Assembly: GCF_910592395.1 (NCBI RefSeq)
Contig: NC_088311.1
Coordinates: 622,501 to 686,500 of the forward strand
Source of the DNA: Lineus longissimus
Lineage: Eukaryota; Nemertea; Pilidiophora; Heteronemertea; Lineidae
Length of the DNA: 64,000 bases
Direction of reading: 5' to 3'
Positions 34,408 to 45,174 of this stretch are shown piece after piece. The first letter of the stretch is position 1; each line of letters begins with the position of its first letter. The position numbers and the translations under genes are program-made. The notes beneath the pieces are model-generated. The model saw nothing but the letters and a program-made list of their open reading frames with translations. It was not told where the DNA came from and did no database searches.

Positions 34408-34730
34408 GATCTAGGCACCAGTGGTTTTCAATATTCCCCGCCTCTCGATATGACGAAGGAGTCTAAAAAGCCTGAAGCTCAGGATACCCTTTGACTAATT
34501 CTGATTGGAAAAGTCACGGTCCGACACTAATACTTTTTTGCCCCAATATATCCTCGAATACCAGCTGCCGATTCGAACCATCCTCGGTAGTACTCGAACG
34601 CCCGGAGTCAGTATGTGCTGCAGTTTGAAAAGTTTGGTTGCGGGGTATGATAATGATAATAATGAAAATTTCGACATCTATACATGGATGATTAGATAAC
34701 AAGATAAGGAAGAAGAAAAAAGAGAAAGCT

Positions 34731-34812
34731 GCGGCAGATTCACTGGGAGTCGAACCCGTGACCAGCCGATCCACAGTCAAACACTCTTTGCGCTGAACCG
34801 TGAAGGCTTTCA
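34731..34812 (-). repeat. Third copy of the tRNA-derived segment
   Basis: On the minus strand it reads ACGGTTCAGCGCAAAGAG and later GTCACGGGTTCGACTCCC, with the same A-box and B-box features. It is part of a partial third copy of the arm (about 34520-34850) in the same orientation as the right arm. Confidence 0.55.
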
Positions 34813-35043
34813 TGCTGTAATGGAGATGTTATCCAAACAATTCCTTCTTTGTAGATTTGACAACCCTGGAAAGCACATCTACCTTGACACTTGTACTTTC
34901 CCGCAAATTCAGTGAACTTTATTGTACATGCGGAGTTTATCTATGTATTTCAACAAATCATTGTACCGGGGTTGTTTCTCAATCCATAACAAAAAGTCCC
35001 AGGGAGCGAAACAACTGGGGCGAAAAGTTCAGGGAGCGAAACG

Positions 35044-35171
35044 ACCCTTTAAGGCATGCCGCGGCCAATGTGGGATCAGTCCACAGAGGTTTATAAAAAA
35101 GATTTTAAAATGGCCTCAAAAATTTGGAAAGAAATTTGTCAATAATTAAAATACTATTTTGTGCTCCCAAT
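35044..35171 (+). promoter_or_regulatory. Probable TAF2 promoter/5' UTR segment
   Basis: Only about 128 bases separate the end of the repeat island from the TAF2 start codon. The stretch is AT-rich with no TATA box I would trust. The transcription start must lie here, inside the island, or in an upstream exon. The ATG at 35172 has atcccaatATGt context and is the first in-frame one for the family-matching protein. Confidence 0.35.
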
Positions 35172-38100
35172 ATGTCGAAATCTAAGAAAGAGTCCAAAAG
35201 TGGTGAATACCACAAGATATATAGACTCGGTATATATCATTATATCTCCTCTTAAGTTTTCCTCGTCCCAGGAAAGCGTTTGAAATACTGGCCCATTGGC
35301 ATTGAAATTTTCAGTTGTCGGACGAGGTTACCGAACTTACTCCCACCCTTGGCCTCGGACAGTCCGTGTGTTCATGATGTTAGATTTCTAATGCCGCGCT
35401 TCCGTGAGCACCGGATATCGCGCTTTGTATCGCATGCCCAGTATGAATTGAGCCCGAATACTCTCGTGCCAGGCCCGAGTAACTTTACGGTAAACATAGT
35501 AAAGTAGCGTAAAAAAGAATGCATGAATGAATGACCAGACAGTGAGACACACTATAGAGTAAATGACTACACCCACTGTACTGGGTGTGCGTAAACTACA
35601 AAATATCTGCGGACGTCATGGCCAATTTGTTAACATCGTGCGCGCGCACTCGCATCTCTTCAACATCCAAACTTCAGAGCTTTCGTTTCAATGTTTCAGT
35701 CTTTCTTTGATCTGTGGTGCAGGCAGGTCAACCCTTTGCTATTGAATTTACAATTGCCATCACTGTGATAACTGAGTGTTTTCTTCCAGCTCATCAGACG
35801 TTAGCAGTCACTGGAATCAACTTCGAGACCAAGTCGATCATTGTAAGTCTTCCTCATGTCACTGTTGCCATGGGTTGATTATCTTCACATGAATAACAAG
35901 TTTTAATCCATCAATCTTGAATAAAATATGTGAATCAATCAAGGTTGGTGGTGTCTTTAGCTTTCTCCGATCGTTATCTCTCTTTGTCAGATTTGATGTG
36001 CCGTCAGCCTAAAGAGAACTGCACTAATCAAATATTCTTTTCTAGGGTTACTGTGAGTTGACGATACATCCACTTCGTCCGGATGTGAAAAGAATCAAGA
36101 TCAACTGTAAACAGAGTCGTATCTTTTATCACAATAAGAGAGGCCTACATGTACAGGCACATACACCAAGAAACAGCTGAGATTTTATCTGAGATTTTGT
36201 TGGAGAGACACAGTCATACTTAAATTGATACAGTAATACTTTGAATGTTAATCCTTAAACTATTGTGGTTGTGAAGTAGAATGATAATGATAGTGACACT
36301 GAAACTTTTCTAGTAGAGACGCAGGGAAATGTGTATTGGGATTATTTGTTGTGTGTTTGTTCCTTAACCCATGGCCAGGTGTCTATAGGATCTCTGTAAA
36401 TGATTATCCCTGTGAGGTGTTTCTCTATAATGATCCAACTTTAGAAATCTGCCAAGGTGACTCAAAGCAGTAAGTTAAGGAATACTTGTTTTGCTCTAAC
36501 ATAGACTTATTAACGAGGAGCCTTGATTGATGGGTAGATTCTTGCTGCACTGATCTGATAATTCTATGGCATTCATTGGTTGTCAGTTGCGTTATCTTGC
36601 AGTCTTTCTCAGTTTTGTTCTTGCTATTGTTTCAGGAGGAACCTTGATTTCTTTGAGACTGCACATGCATCTGCCATCAGTGCAGTCGACCCTGACAAGG
36701 GCAATGGCGAGATTACCGTCAGGATGCCTAATGAACTTGGTCAGTGGATAGCAGGTAAGAGACCTCTTTGACCTGAGGTATGTTGTATGTCCAGCTGTGG
36801 ACATAAGTTGAATGTTCTTCCTGACTTCTCTTTGAAGAAGGACAGTTTTCGGTTAACAGCAGAAAGTGTTCACTCGGCATACTGAATTACGCAAGTTTCT
36901 GTTTGTTTTTATTCAGAACTAAAACCATTGCGGATGACGATTGAGTTCTCCCTTGAGGAACCCCAAGGAGGTATTCAGTTTGTTGTGCCAGATGTGGAAG
37001 GGACACTTGCGGAGAGGAGTGCTCATCTCTTTACTTACGGATATGAAAACTCATCTAGGTATGACATTGTATACTTCGCATGTTGACCTCCATGCAGTTT
37101 TTCTCATTGATGTGCTTCAGAAAGTTCTTGAGGGCTGAAGAAACAACAGATTTAGCCAGTTGAGCCGTTTCTGTGAATGGATTACATTTATACAACTGAT
37201 TGATTTAAAGAGCGTCTGTCTAATGCTACCTTTGCAAGTCAACATGTTGTTTTATACTTTCCTTCTGGCTGCTATTCAGATGAAGCTATTCTTGCATTTT
37301 CAGACTTTGGTTCCCCTGTCTTGACACTTTTTCCGAGCCCTGCACCTGGAAGCTTGAGTTCACTGTGGACAATGACATGACGGCCGTGTCTTGTGGTGAT
37401 CTTATAGAGACCATCTACACACCAGACATGAGGAGGAAGACCTATCATTACTTCCTATCCATTCCGACAGCTGCACCCAATATTGCCCTCGCCGTTGGGT
37501 AAGCTCATTCTGAAACGTATCTGATCCTATTTAAGTGACTTTCTCTGTGATAATGCCTATGATCTTGATCAGGTTACCGAAATGTCCAAGTAGTGTACAT
37601 GTAGTATTCAAATCTAAGCCTTGTGATTTTCAGGCCATTTGAGACACTGGTTGATGCCAACATGCATGAGGTAACCCACTTCTGCCTACCCCATCTCATG
37701 CCCATCCTGAGACACTCCACATCCTTTCTCCATGAAGCGTTTGAGTTCTACGAGGAGTTGTTATCCATGAGATATCCATACTCTTGCTACAAGCAGGTGT
37801 TTGTCGACCAGTGTTATCAGGACTCCTTGCCTTACGCCAGTATGACCATCTTCAGGTAAGGTCGCAACTTAGCTTCAGCACAACTGAGTATTTAGAGAAA
37901 ATAGAAAGCATTGCCTACCTGTGTCATTGGACTTCTGCTTCCTGGCACTATGTTCTATATTGAAAGAGATGGCAGACGTGTTAATCTGGTGGACTGCTGT
38001 TGCAAAGAGTGACACTCCCCTGATAATACACAAGTTGGATGTCTGGATTACCTCTGACCAATATAACCTGCATTTGGGTATGTACCGTAGGTAATTTGGG

Positions 38101-41100
38101 CAATACTTCCCTTTCAGTACAAACCTTCTTCACTCGCCTAAAATCATTGACCAGACTATGAAGTCAAGGATGATCATGGCTGATGCCATCGCCAGGCAGT
38201 TCTTTGGGAACTTTATTGCCATGCAGTCGTGGTGCTCAGCGTGGCTCCCCAAGGGCATATCAGGCTATCTCTCCAAGCTCTATGTCAAGAACGCATTCGG
38301 GAACAACGAGTACAGATACAGCATTGCCAGGGTAAGCTGTGCTCGAGATCTTATATATTCAAGTCATGAAATAGTGGCATTTGTAACAGAACAAATTCAG
38401 TTGTCACGCCATTGTCGTTGTCTTACAATTACCTAAAAGCTATCAGTCCATGATAGGCATGACCTATTTATACTGGTTCTCAGTAACAATGAAATATTGA
38501 GGGAGAAAATGAAGGTTTATTTGTCTGTTTGAGTCAGTTGCCAACTCTGCTTTGTCACTCGTGTAGATGCTGAGAGAGGTACAGGGCTATGAACAGAATG
38601 TCTGTGCCGTTGTCCTTGACCCGACATCATGTAAGGAGAGCAACACATACTTCCCCATCAAGAACGCTCATACCGTCTCACCCAAGTATGCTGAGATTCT
38701 CACCAAGAAGGCCATCCTTGTTATACGCATGCTGGAGCTCAGGATTGGCCGCGAGCTACTTCTTCAGGTGTTCAACAAGCTGTTAGCTCTCGCGAATGCA
38801 GCATCTCAACAAAAGTATGCCAGCAACACTTGGAACAACATGCTCCTCTCCACACCATCTGTGAGTATTGTTGGAAGATGTCATTGAGTCTCAACAGACT
38901 TTGAAATGCTTGCTCTTGGCAATATCAGCTCTGTATCATACCTGTAGTGGCATAGGTTGTCCACGGAAATGTATTCTGTTGATTTCTTTGATTCCTAGTT
39001 AGTGTTGGATGAGTGTCATGTTTGGGTTAGAGCCACATTGGTCCTCGGCGTAGGGAGCCTAACTCAAGGTTCATCTCCTTGTTTTTCCACAGTGTGCTAG
39101 TATTAATACAAACCTATCTTCCTATTTTCAGTTCCTGAAGATCATATCATTAGTGACGGGAAAAGATGTGATGCCATTCATCCAACAGTGGGTGTATCCT
39201 TTTTATGAAGCTATTCAAACAGGTTGAGTGAATGATCAGTACACTTGTCGAAGGTGATCACAGATCCAAAGAGATTCAGGCAGCATTCTTTTCCTTGATA
39301 TTTTTCTCAGAACACAAAGTGGCTGTGCCAGGTTCTTGGGGAACTTTGTCTTCAACCGTAAGAGGAATGTGGTGGAGCTTGAACTGAAGCAGGACATGAT
39401 GGCCAAGGGGGCCATGAAATATGTGGGCCCACTCACAGTGACCATACAAGAGTTGGACGGCTCATTCAATCACATGTTTAAGATCGAGGAGAACAAGACC
39501 AAGTTTGAGATCACTTGCCATTCGAAGAGCAGACGGAACAAGAAGAAGAAGATTCCCTTGATGACTGGTGAAGAAGTGGACATGGACCTCAGTGCTATGG
39601 AGTAAGTGGGTTGTTAGCCATGAGTCTGCTCCACCTCATGTCTGACTGGTGAAGAAGTGGACATGGACCTCAGTGCTATGGAGTAAGTGGGTTGTTAGCC
39701 ATGAGTCTGCTCCACCTCATGTCTGACTGGTGAAGAAGTGGACATGGACCTCAGTGCTATGGAGTAAGTGGGTTGTTAGCCATGAGTCTGCTCCACCTCA
39801 TGTCTGACTGGTGAAGAAGTGGACATGGACCTCAGTGCTATGGAGTAAGTGGGTTGTTAGCCATAAGTCTGCTCCACCTCATGTCTGAAACAAGGTCACC
39901 ATCTCCTGCTTGTTAATATTCTGCACTGACAGAGACTTTCTTTACATGTTCCAAATGTTTACTGTAGTTTTTTGTGTAATTCTTGTTTATTGTATGAGTC
40001 GTCCCCTTGCAGTGCTGACTCACCTGTTCTGTGGCTACGATGTGACCCCGAGATGGAGATCCTCCGATCGGTCTCCTGGGAGCAGCCTGACTATATGTGG
40101 CAGTATCAGCTCAGATATGAGAGGGACGTGGTCGCTCAGAGTGAGGTGAGACAAGACACTTTTCACATCTCTGAACATTTGGATGCAAAAATCAGCATTG
40201 GATAGTATAGTTCTCAGTCATAGCACATGTAGGTCCCTTTGGACACATTTTGATTGCACTGGAGTTCAATTGATATAATCACCTGGATTTATTGCTTCTG
40301 ACAGTTCAAGAATTGGCCACTCTTGTTACGTGTATCTTGCTCACCACTAAACTCCTGTTGTATTCATTCCAGGCCATTGAGGCATTGATACGGTACCCCA
40401 CACCAACCACCAGAATGGCTCTGACTGACAACATTGAGAATGAACAGTGTTTCTACAAGATACGTAATGAGGCGGCGATCTGTTTGTCTCAGGTAGGTGG
40501 CTTTCAGCATCTCACATGGGGAATCGCGGCCAACGGTCGAGGCCTTTTATGGTCACAGGATCTATTGGTTCAAAACTGTAGCTATTTCCTCTATTACAGG
40601 TTGCCAACTCAATGGTGTCCAGTTGGGCCGGACCTCCTGCGATGATGACCATCTTTAGGAAGATGTTTGGATCTCATTCTTGCTCAACGATAGTCAAACA
40701 AAACAACTTCACAAATTTCCAGCATTATTTTCTTCAGAAGGTAGGTATTTTGTTCAAATATTTCCAGATAATCTTATATTATAAAGAAACATGATGCTGC
40801 TCTGATGGTTTCCAGGTTGGAGGATACCTGCAAGGACTTTGCTTGTGACTTCAACGAGTAAGTTGTTTGATAATTGACTGGTCTTTCTGATGAGAGTTTA
40901 AGTCTGATTACTCTCTTACCTTGCATCTGTGTGTTCCTTCCAGACCATTCCACTGGCCATGTCTCGGCTGCGGGACACTCACGGCATCTGTCCACCTGAT
41001 GTGGTCAACTTCCTTCTTGAACTCTTCAAGTACAATGATAACAGCAAGAACAAGTATTCTGATAACTACTACAGATCAGCTCTTCTAGATGCCCTCGCTT

Positions 41101-44100
41101 CAACACTCACACCGTCTGTCAGTGTGGCTGGACTCCCAGGGTAAGTCGGCGTTCTTGATTACACCTTATCTACCTTATTACATTATCCATTAGGACAAGA
41201 CGTTCATCAGCAGTGATCCACCTGTCAACCAGCCACCATATTGCAATAACGTTTGGAAGTAGCTGGTTGATGATATCGGGATTTGAATATGGAATGACTC
41301 TTGAACATGGTGAATTTATATTCTTTTTTTCTATCAGCTGATATTTCAATTACAGGCAAGGCCCATCAGTTGACCACCTGACTGTTGAGACCAAGGCAAT
41401 TCTGGATGAGATAGTTAGAAACATGAATCTAGAGAAGTTGATGCCCTGTTACCGTCTCAATGTCACTGTGAGCTGTCTGAACGCCATACGCAAGATGCAG
41501 AAGTTAGGTCATCTCCCAAGTGATAACACGCTCTTCAGGAGTTATGGCATGCCGGGAAACTTCACTGATGTGCGCATCACGGCTCTTAGGGCGCTTGTTG
41601 ACTTTGCAAAAGGTCAGTGTGTGTCAAGTCTAACTTGGTGATAGATTGATGGCGAGGACTGTCATCTTACAGCTGGTCCTATCATCTCCACTTGACCTCA
41701 GTGTGTGTGAATTTAACCCTTTCTTACTTCTGACCAAGAAACAACTGTAGATTCTTTGATGAGAATGAGTCTCACTTGATGTTTGAAATATCTTCTGAAA
41801 CATTTGATCCCGTACTCATCTAACCAAGTTACTGTTATCTTTCAGTTGAGATGAGTTCATTTGTGTTGTCATGGTTACTTGATATTGTTGAGGAAGATCC
41901 AGAGCCATACATGAGGTACATTTGTTGTTATTTTGCCACTCATCGAGAAAGTCTGTTATAACAAGGAGGATGGAGGTGGACAAGTAAAGACTGCTCTGAA
42001 TGTCCTGTTCAATTCCCTCACTCACCAATCACTTTGTCTATCACCTTTGATTTATTACTTTTTTCAGACAAGTACATGTCTAATCTATCAAATACTGGCC
42101 CTCAGCCCACCAGACTGTCCTTCAAGGCTGCGCTCTCCAACATATGAATGTGGTGCTCTGGACCAATTGGTATTCTGAATTTTGAAACTTTTTCTTTTCA
42201 TGTTTGCAGGCATGTGGTGCTTCGTCTGCTTGCTGAGAACCCACCGTTCACCAAGCAGGATGATACTATGAGCCCTCTCAACACAGATGATCTCGTTGAA
42301 AGGTTATGGAAACTAATGAAGTAAGCAAACTTGTCAATGCTTCATTGGTGCGTTATCGGTTTAGATAGGCCAAGCAAAGTTTGGAATATTTTGGGAATGT
42401 GGATTAGTGTTTCATTAATAGTTATCGTCCCTTATTATTCTCAAGCAATAATTTGATGATTTTACAGCAGTGGTTGTTCCCATGACAGCAGGCTCCGCTG
42501 TGATGTCGCTGATCTCTATCACACACTCTACGGCCGCAATCGACACTCTGTGGCCATTTCCGAGACAGTGATACCCTTCATCAAGGAGAAACAGCGTAAC
42601 CTGTCTCTCTGGAGCTCTGCCACCCGCCAGCCCAACCCCCCCAGTCTATTCCGATACACCAAGTCGACGGGTATATCTCAGAGTCCGCCAACTGTCCAGT
42701 CCAGCTCACCACTGGCTATGCCTTCCACATCAACATCATTAGATGAAGTAAGTTACAACCTTTGGCTTTATCTTATCAAGAATTAATGAAGACTAGTCTC
42801 AATCAGTTGTTGATTTTATAGATATTGAGTACAATATGGTCATAGATTTTTCAGTTATAAACGCTTCCTGGAGATAAATTGTGCGTGTAGACCTTGTCAC
42901 TGGACATCAGCCCTTGTATTGGATTCACCAGCCCTTACCGATGCTTCCCAAGTAATATGATCTGTTGCTGGCTTGTTCTGATGGTTTTGAAACTTTTCTA
43001 GGATTTCCACCAAAACATAAAGGATGAATTCCCTGAAGGCATGCAGGTGACGGTAGAGGATGTCAAGGTGGAGGTGACCACAACAGAAGTGGAGATTCCA
43101 TTTGTGAGTGATGCACCAACCACTGAGAAGTCTGAGCTTGACATGATGAATCAGAGAGATAGTGAAGAGCCCGCAGTCATCACATCTAGTTCTCTGCCTG
43201 AATTCAAGAGGGAGCTACTGAGCCCTGTCAAAGAGTCCGGATACGAAAATGCATTTCTTAAATTTGTTGGGGTGGGTAAAGCGTCTTTGATAGTTTTCTA
43301 GTTTCATGTTTCGAACACCTTGGTCAACGGTATCAAGTTAACATGGTCTGTCTACTGTTTATGTCTTGTTTTGAGTTCTATTAATGTATAAATATTGGTT
43401 GGGCTACTCAACATATGTATCTAGAGAGCGAAAGGACAGTATGAGAACTTGTTTATTGTTCTGGCATTCTCTCAAGTTGCCAAAGGTTGCGTTCTCATTC
43501 CGGTGTCAGAGTGATGGATTCCCAAAGACTTATCTAATGTATTTGGTGGTCGATTTCAGGTGAGCCATGAAGAAGAAGTTTCCCAAGCAAAACCAGCCAT
43601 ACCTCATCCTGCTGTCTGCCAGGTGTCTCTCATGTCAAGCCAGTTAGAAGACAGCGTGTCGAGGCTGAGTGAGGAGTCAGCATCTAGTTCAGCACCAACA
43701 CCACAGGGCTCAGGTAAGAGAAGTTTATGGGCCTTAATTCCAGACGTGGCATTGGACTCTACTCCATTGAGTTCTGCTGCAGCATCACTGATGCAGATAC
43801 ATGTAATCATTAGAGTGGTTTGAATGAGACATTTCTTACCCGAAGTGTTATGCCCTCATCTTTGTGCAATACTCGTTTGTTGTTTTCTCACAATATCATG
43901 TCTAACATTCATGATCTGTGTCTCCCCCAGGAACCGAATCTCGACCAACATCCTTTGATCCCTCCATGTTTGCATCTGGATCAACAATGTCTGACACCAC
44001 AACCAAGTCAGATGAACACAAGAAGTCACACAAGAACAAGAAGAAGAAGAAAAAGAACAAACACAAGCATAAACACAAACACAAACACGATCATAGTGAG

Positions 44101-44229
44101 CGAGAGAAGTCATGGGAACCTCCTCCAGAGAAACAATCGAAGCCGTCATTTGACTCAATGGAATTAGGACATTTTGGTGGTGCTAAATCAGACTCTGGGC
44201 CAAGTTCTCCTGAATTTGGGGTCATGTAA
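35172..44229 (+). CDS. TAF2: Transcription initiation factor TFIID subunit 2 (multi-exon, complete)
   Basis: Coding exons: 35172-35229, 35790-35842, 36046-36118, 36379-36469, 36636-36754, 36917-37058, 37304-37498, 37634-37855, 38118-38331, 38567-38860, 39132-39193, 39311-39601, 40013-40145, 40373-40492, 40600-40740, 40944-41140, 41356-41612, 41846-41915, 42210-42320, 42468-42747, 43002-43271, 43560-43713, 43931-44229. They total 3846 bases, giving 1281 aa with no frame break. TAF2 is the M1-aminopeptidase-like TFIID subunit that contacts the Initiator. Signatures seen: [27 protein letters not shown] after a short basic start (MSKSKKESK), [91 protein letters not shown], and a Lys/His-rich tail ([12 protein letters not shown]). 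The zinc-peptidase HExxH is replaced ([11 protein letters not shown] region), as expected for a non-enzymatic TAF2. Length is near the human protein's 1199. The 19-codon first exon is supported by phase and family alignment. Confidence 0.96.
39563..39887 (+). repeat. 81-bp tandem repeat x 4 covering a TAF2 exon end and its 5' splice site
   Basis: Units start at 39563, 39644, 39725 and 39806 (gactggtgaagaagtggaca...). Each holds the last 39 bases of exon 39311-39601 ([13 protein letters not shown]), the donor gtaagt, and about 42 bases of intron. Units 1-3 are identical as far as I can read; unit 4 has one change (catgag to cataag). Only the first donor (39602) keeps the frame open, since reading past it meets TAA immediately. 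Confidence 0.97.
40816..40857 (+). other. Candidate poison exon in a TAF2 intron
   Basis: A 42-base segment has acceptor gatggtttccag and donor gtaagt, a strong pair. It would be entered in phase 0 from exon 40600-40740 and reads [10 protein letters not shown] followed by TGA. Family alignment joins LQK directly to TIPLAM, so it is not part of the normal protein. It could lower TAF2 output through nonsense-mediated decay, or be a chance pair of sites. Confidence 0.25.
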
Positions 44230-45174
44230 TATGACCTTGTGTTGGGATTATAGACAAACAGATAGATGTTAGAGGAAGGCATCAGTTGGATTTTCAGTCA
44301 GACCATGTGACTGCATACTCCGCTCTGTCCTACATGTAATAAGCCCTGATTAAAGGATAGTAAAGGATTACTTCAGCATTGTGTGCTTTGTCATTTGAAC
44401 TGCCCCACAGATGTTGACTTTTATAAGGGATCAATCTTGGCCACAATGAAGGATGGATCATTTCCCCAAGTTGTTGGTTGAGACAGCAGTTTCTCTGCTG
44501 TGTCTACAAGTAAATTGAAGAGACCGACCGCCATATCATAACCCATAACGACTGGGGTGAACTTGGTATCTACAGAGCGGGGCAAATTCAAAATGAAAAG
44601 AGAATCATGTCCATTTATGTTTTCGTTGTGTATATATTGTATTCATATTAAAGCTTTAGCGATTGCTACTGATTGAAACATTCAATTTCAACTTCTCTGT
44701 TGCTTTCTTCATTGAAATCCTTGTTGAATTCCACTCATATGAGAGAACACATCCCACTCATATGGGACAGCATATCCCGCTCATACGAGAGAACATATCC
44801 CACTTATGTGGGGCATCAAAAGAGACAATACCATACTTTGATATTCACTTTTAGACAAACAAACAACTACTCGATTAGTTACACATTACAGGGTTTATTG
44901 CCAACAAAGCTAAACTTAAAGAGATGCAAATGAGAGTGTTACAGAAAAAGGAAGAGGTGCTCAGTACCTACTGAGGAATGACAAGAATCTTCTAGCTGTG
45001 CCAGGCTATTATATCAAGAGATACACACAGAATGGTAGTTGATTCACGCAGATATGCACATCTAACCAAAAGTTCAGTGCTGATCAACATTTTGCAGAAC
45101 ATTACGAACTTGACATGTACTGAATTTGGAAGTTGTGTTTGATGTGTGTAGAAGTTCACAGAGATGGCGCTGAT
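44230..45174. other. Convergent 3' region between TAF2 and the annexin
   Basis: ATTAAA occurs at 44349-44354 and 44647-44652 as likely TAF2 poly(A) signals. A short imperfect repeat of catatgagagaaca/catatgggacagcat lies at 44735-44815. The two stop codons are 945 bases apart, tail to tail. I see no other gene here. Confidence 0.5.

Larger units (their letters stand above)
30793..35043. mobile_element. Composite repeat island bounded by inverted, gagcgaaac-containing ends
   Basis: The left edge (about 30793-30956) and the right edge (about 34845-35043) are diverged reverse complements: both carry gggagcgaaac boxes, a gggcgaaaag box and the segment ctttccagggttt/tcaaatctac. Inside lie two long inverted arms (31769-32357 and 32753-33336), three tRNA-like segments, a second inverted pair (32385-32600 with 33420-33780), and a 68-bp tandem array. 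No transposase is visible. It looks like nested non-autonomous DNA elements and SINE-like units, not one clean element. Confidence 0.7.

Noticed and set aside
39192-39193. Donor at 39192 (TGG|gtgtat) for the TAF2 exon starting at 39132
   Set aside because: It would leave phase 0, but the next exon must be entered in phase 2; the donor gtatcc at 39194 gives QQWV-TQSG, which fits the family.
40774-40995. Minus-strand frame of 73 codons
   Set aside because: Shadow of TAF2 exon 40944-41140 and its intron; no similarity of its own.
43856-44158. Minus-strand frame of 100 codons
   Set aside because: It is the shadow of the Lys/His-rich last TAF2 exon.
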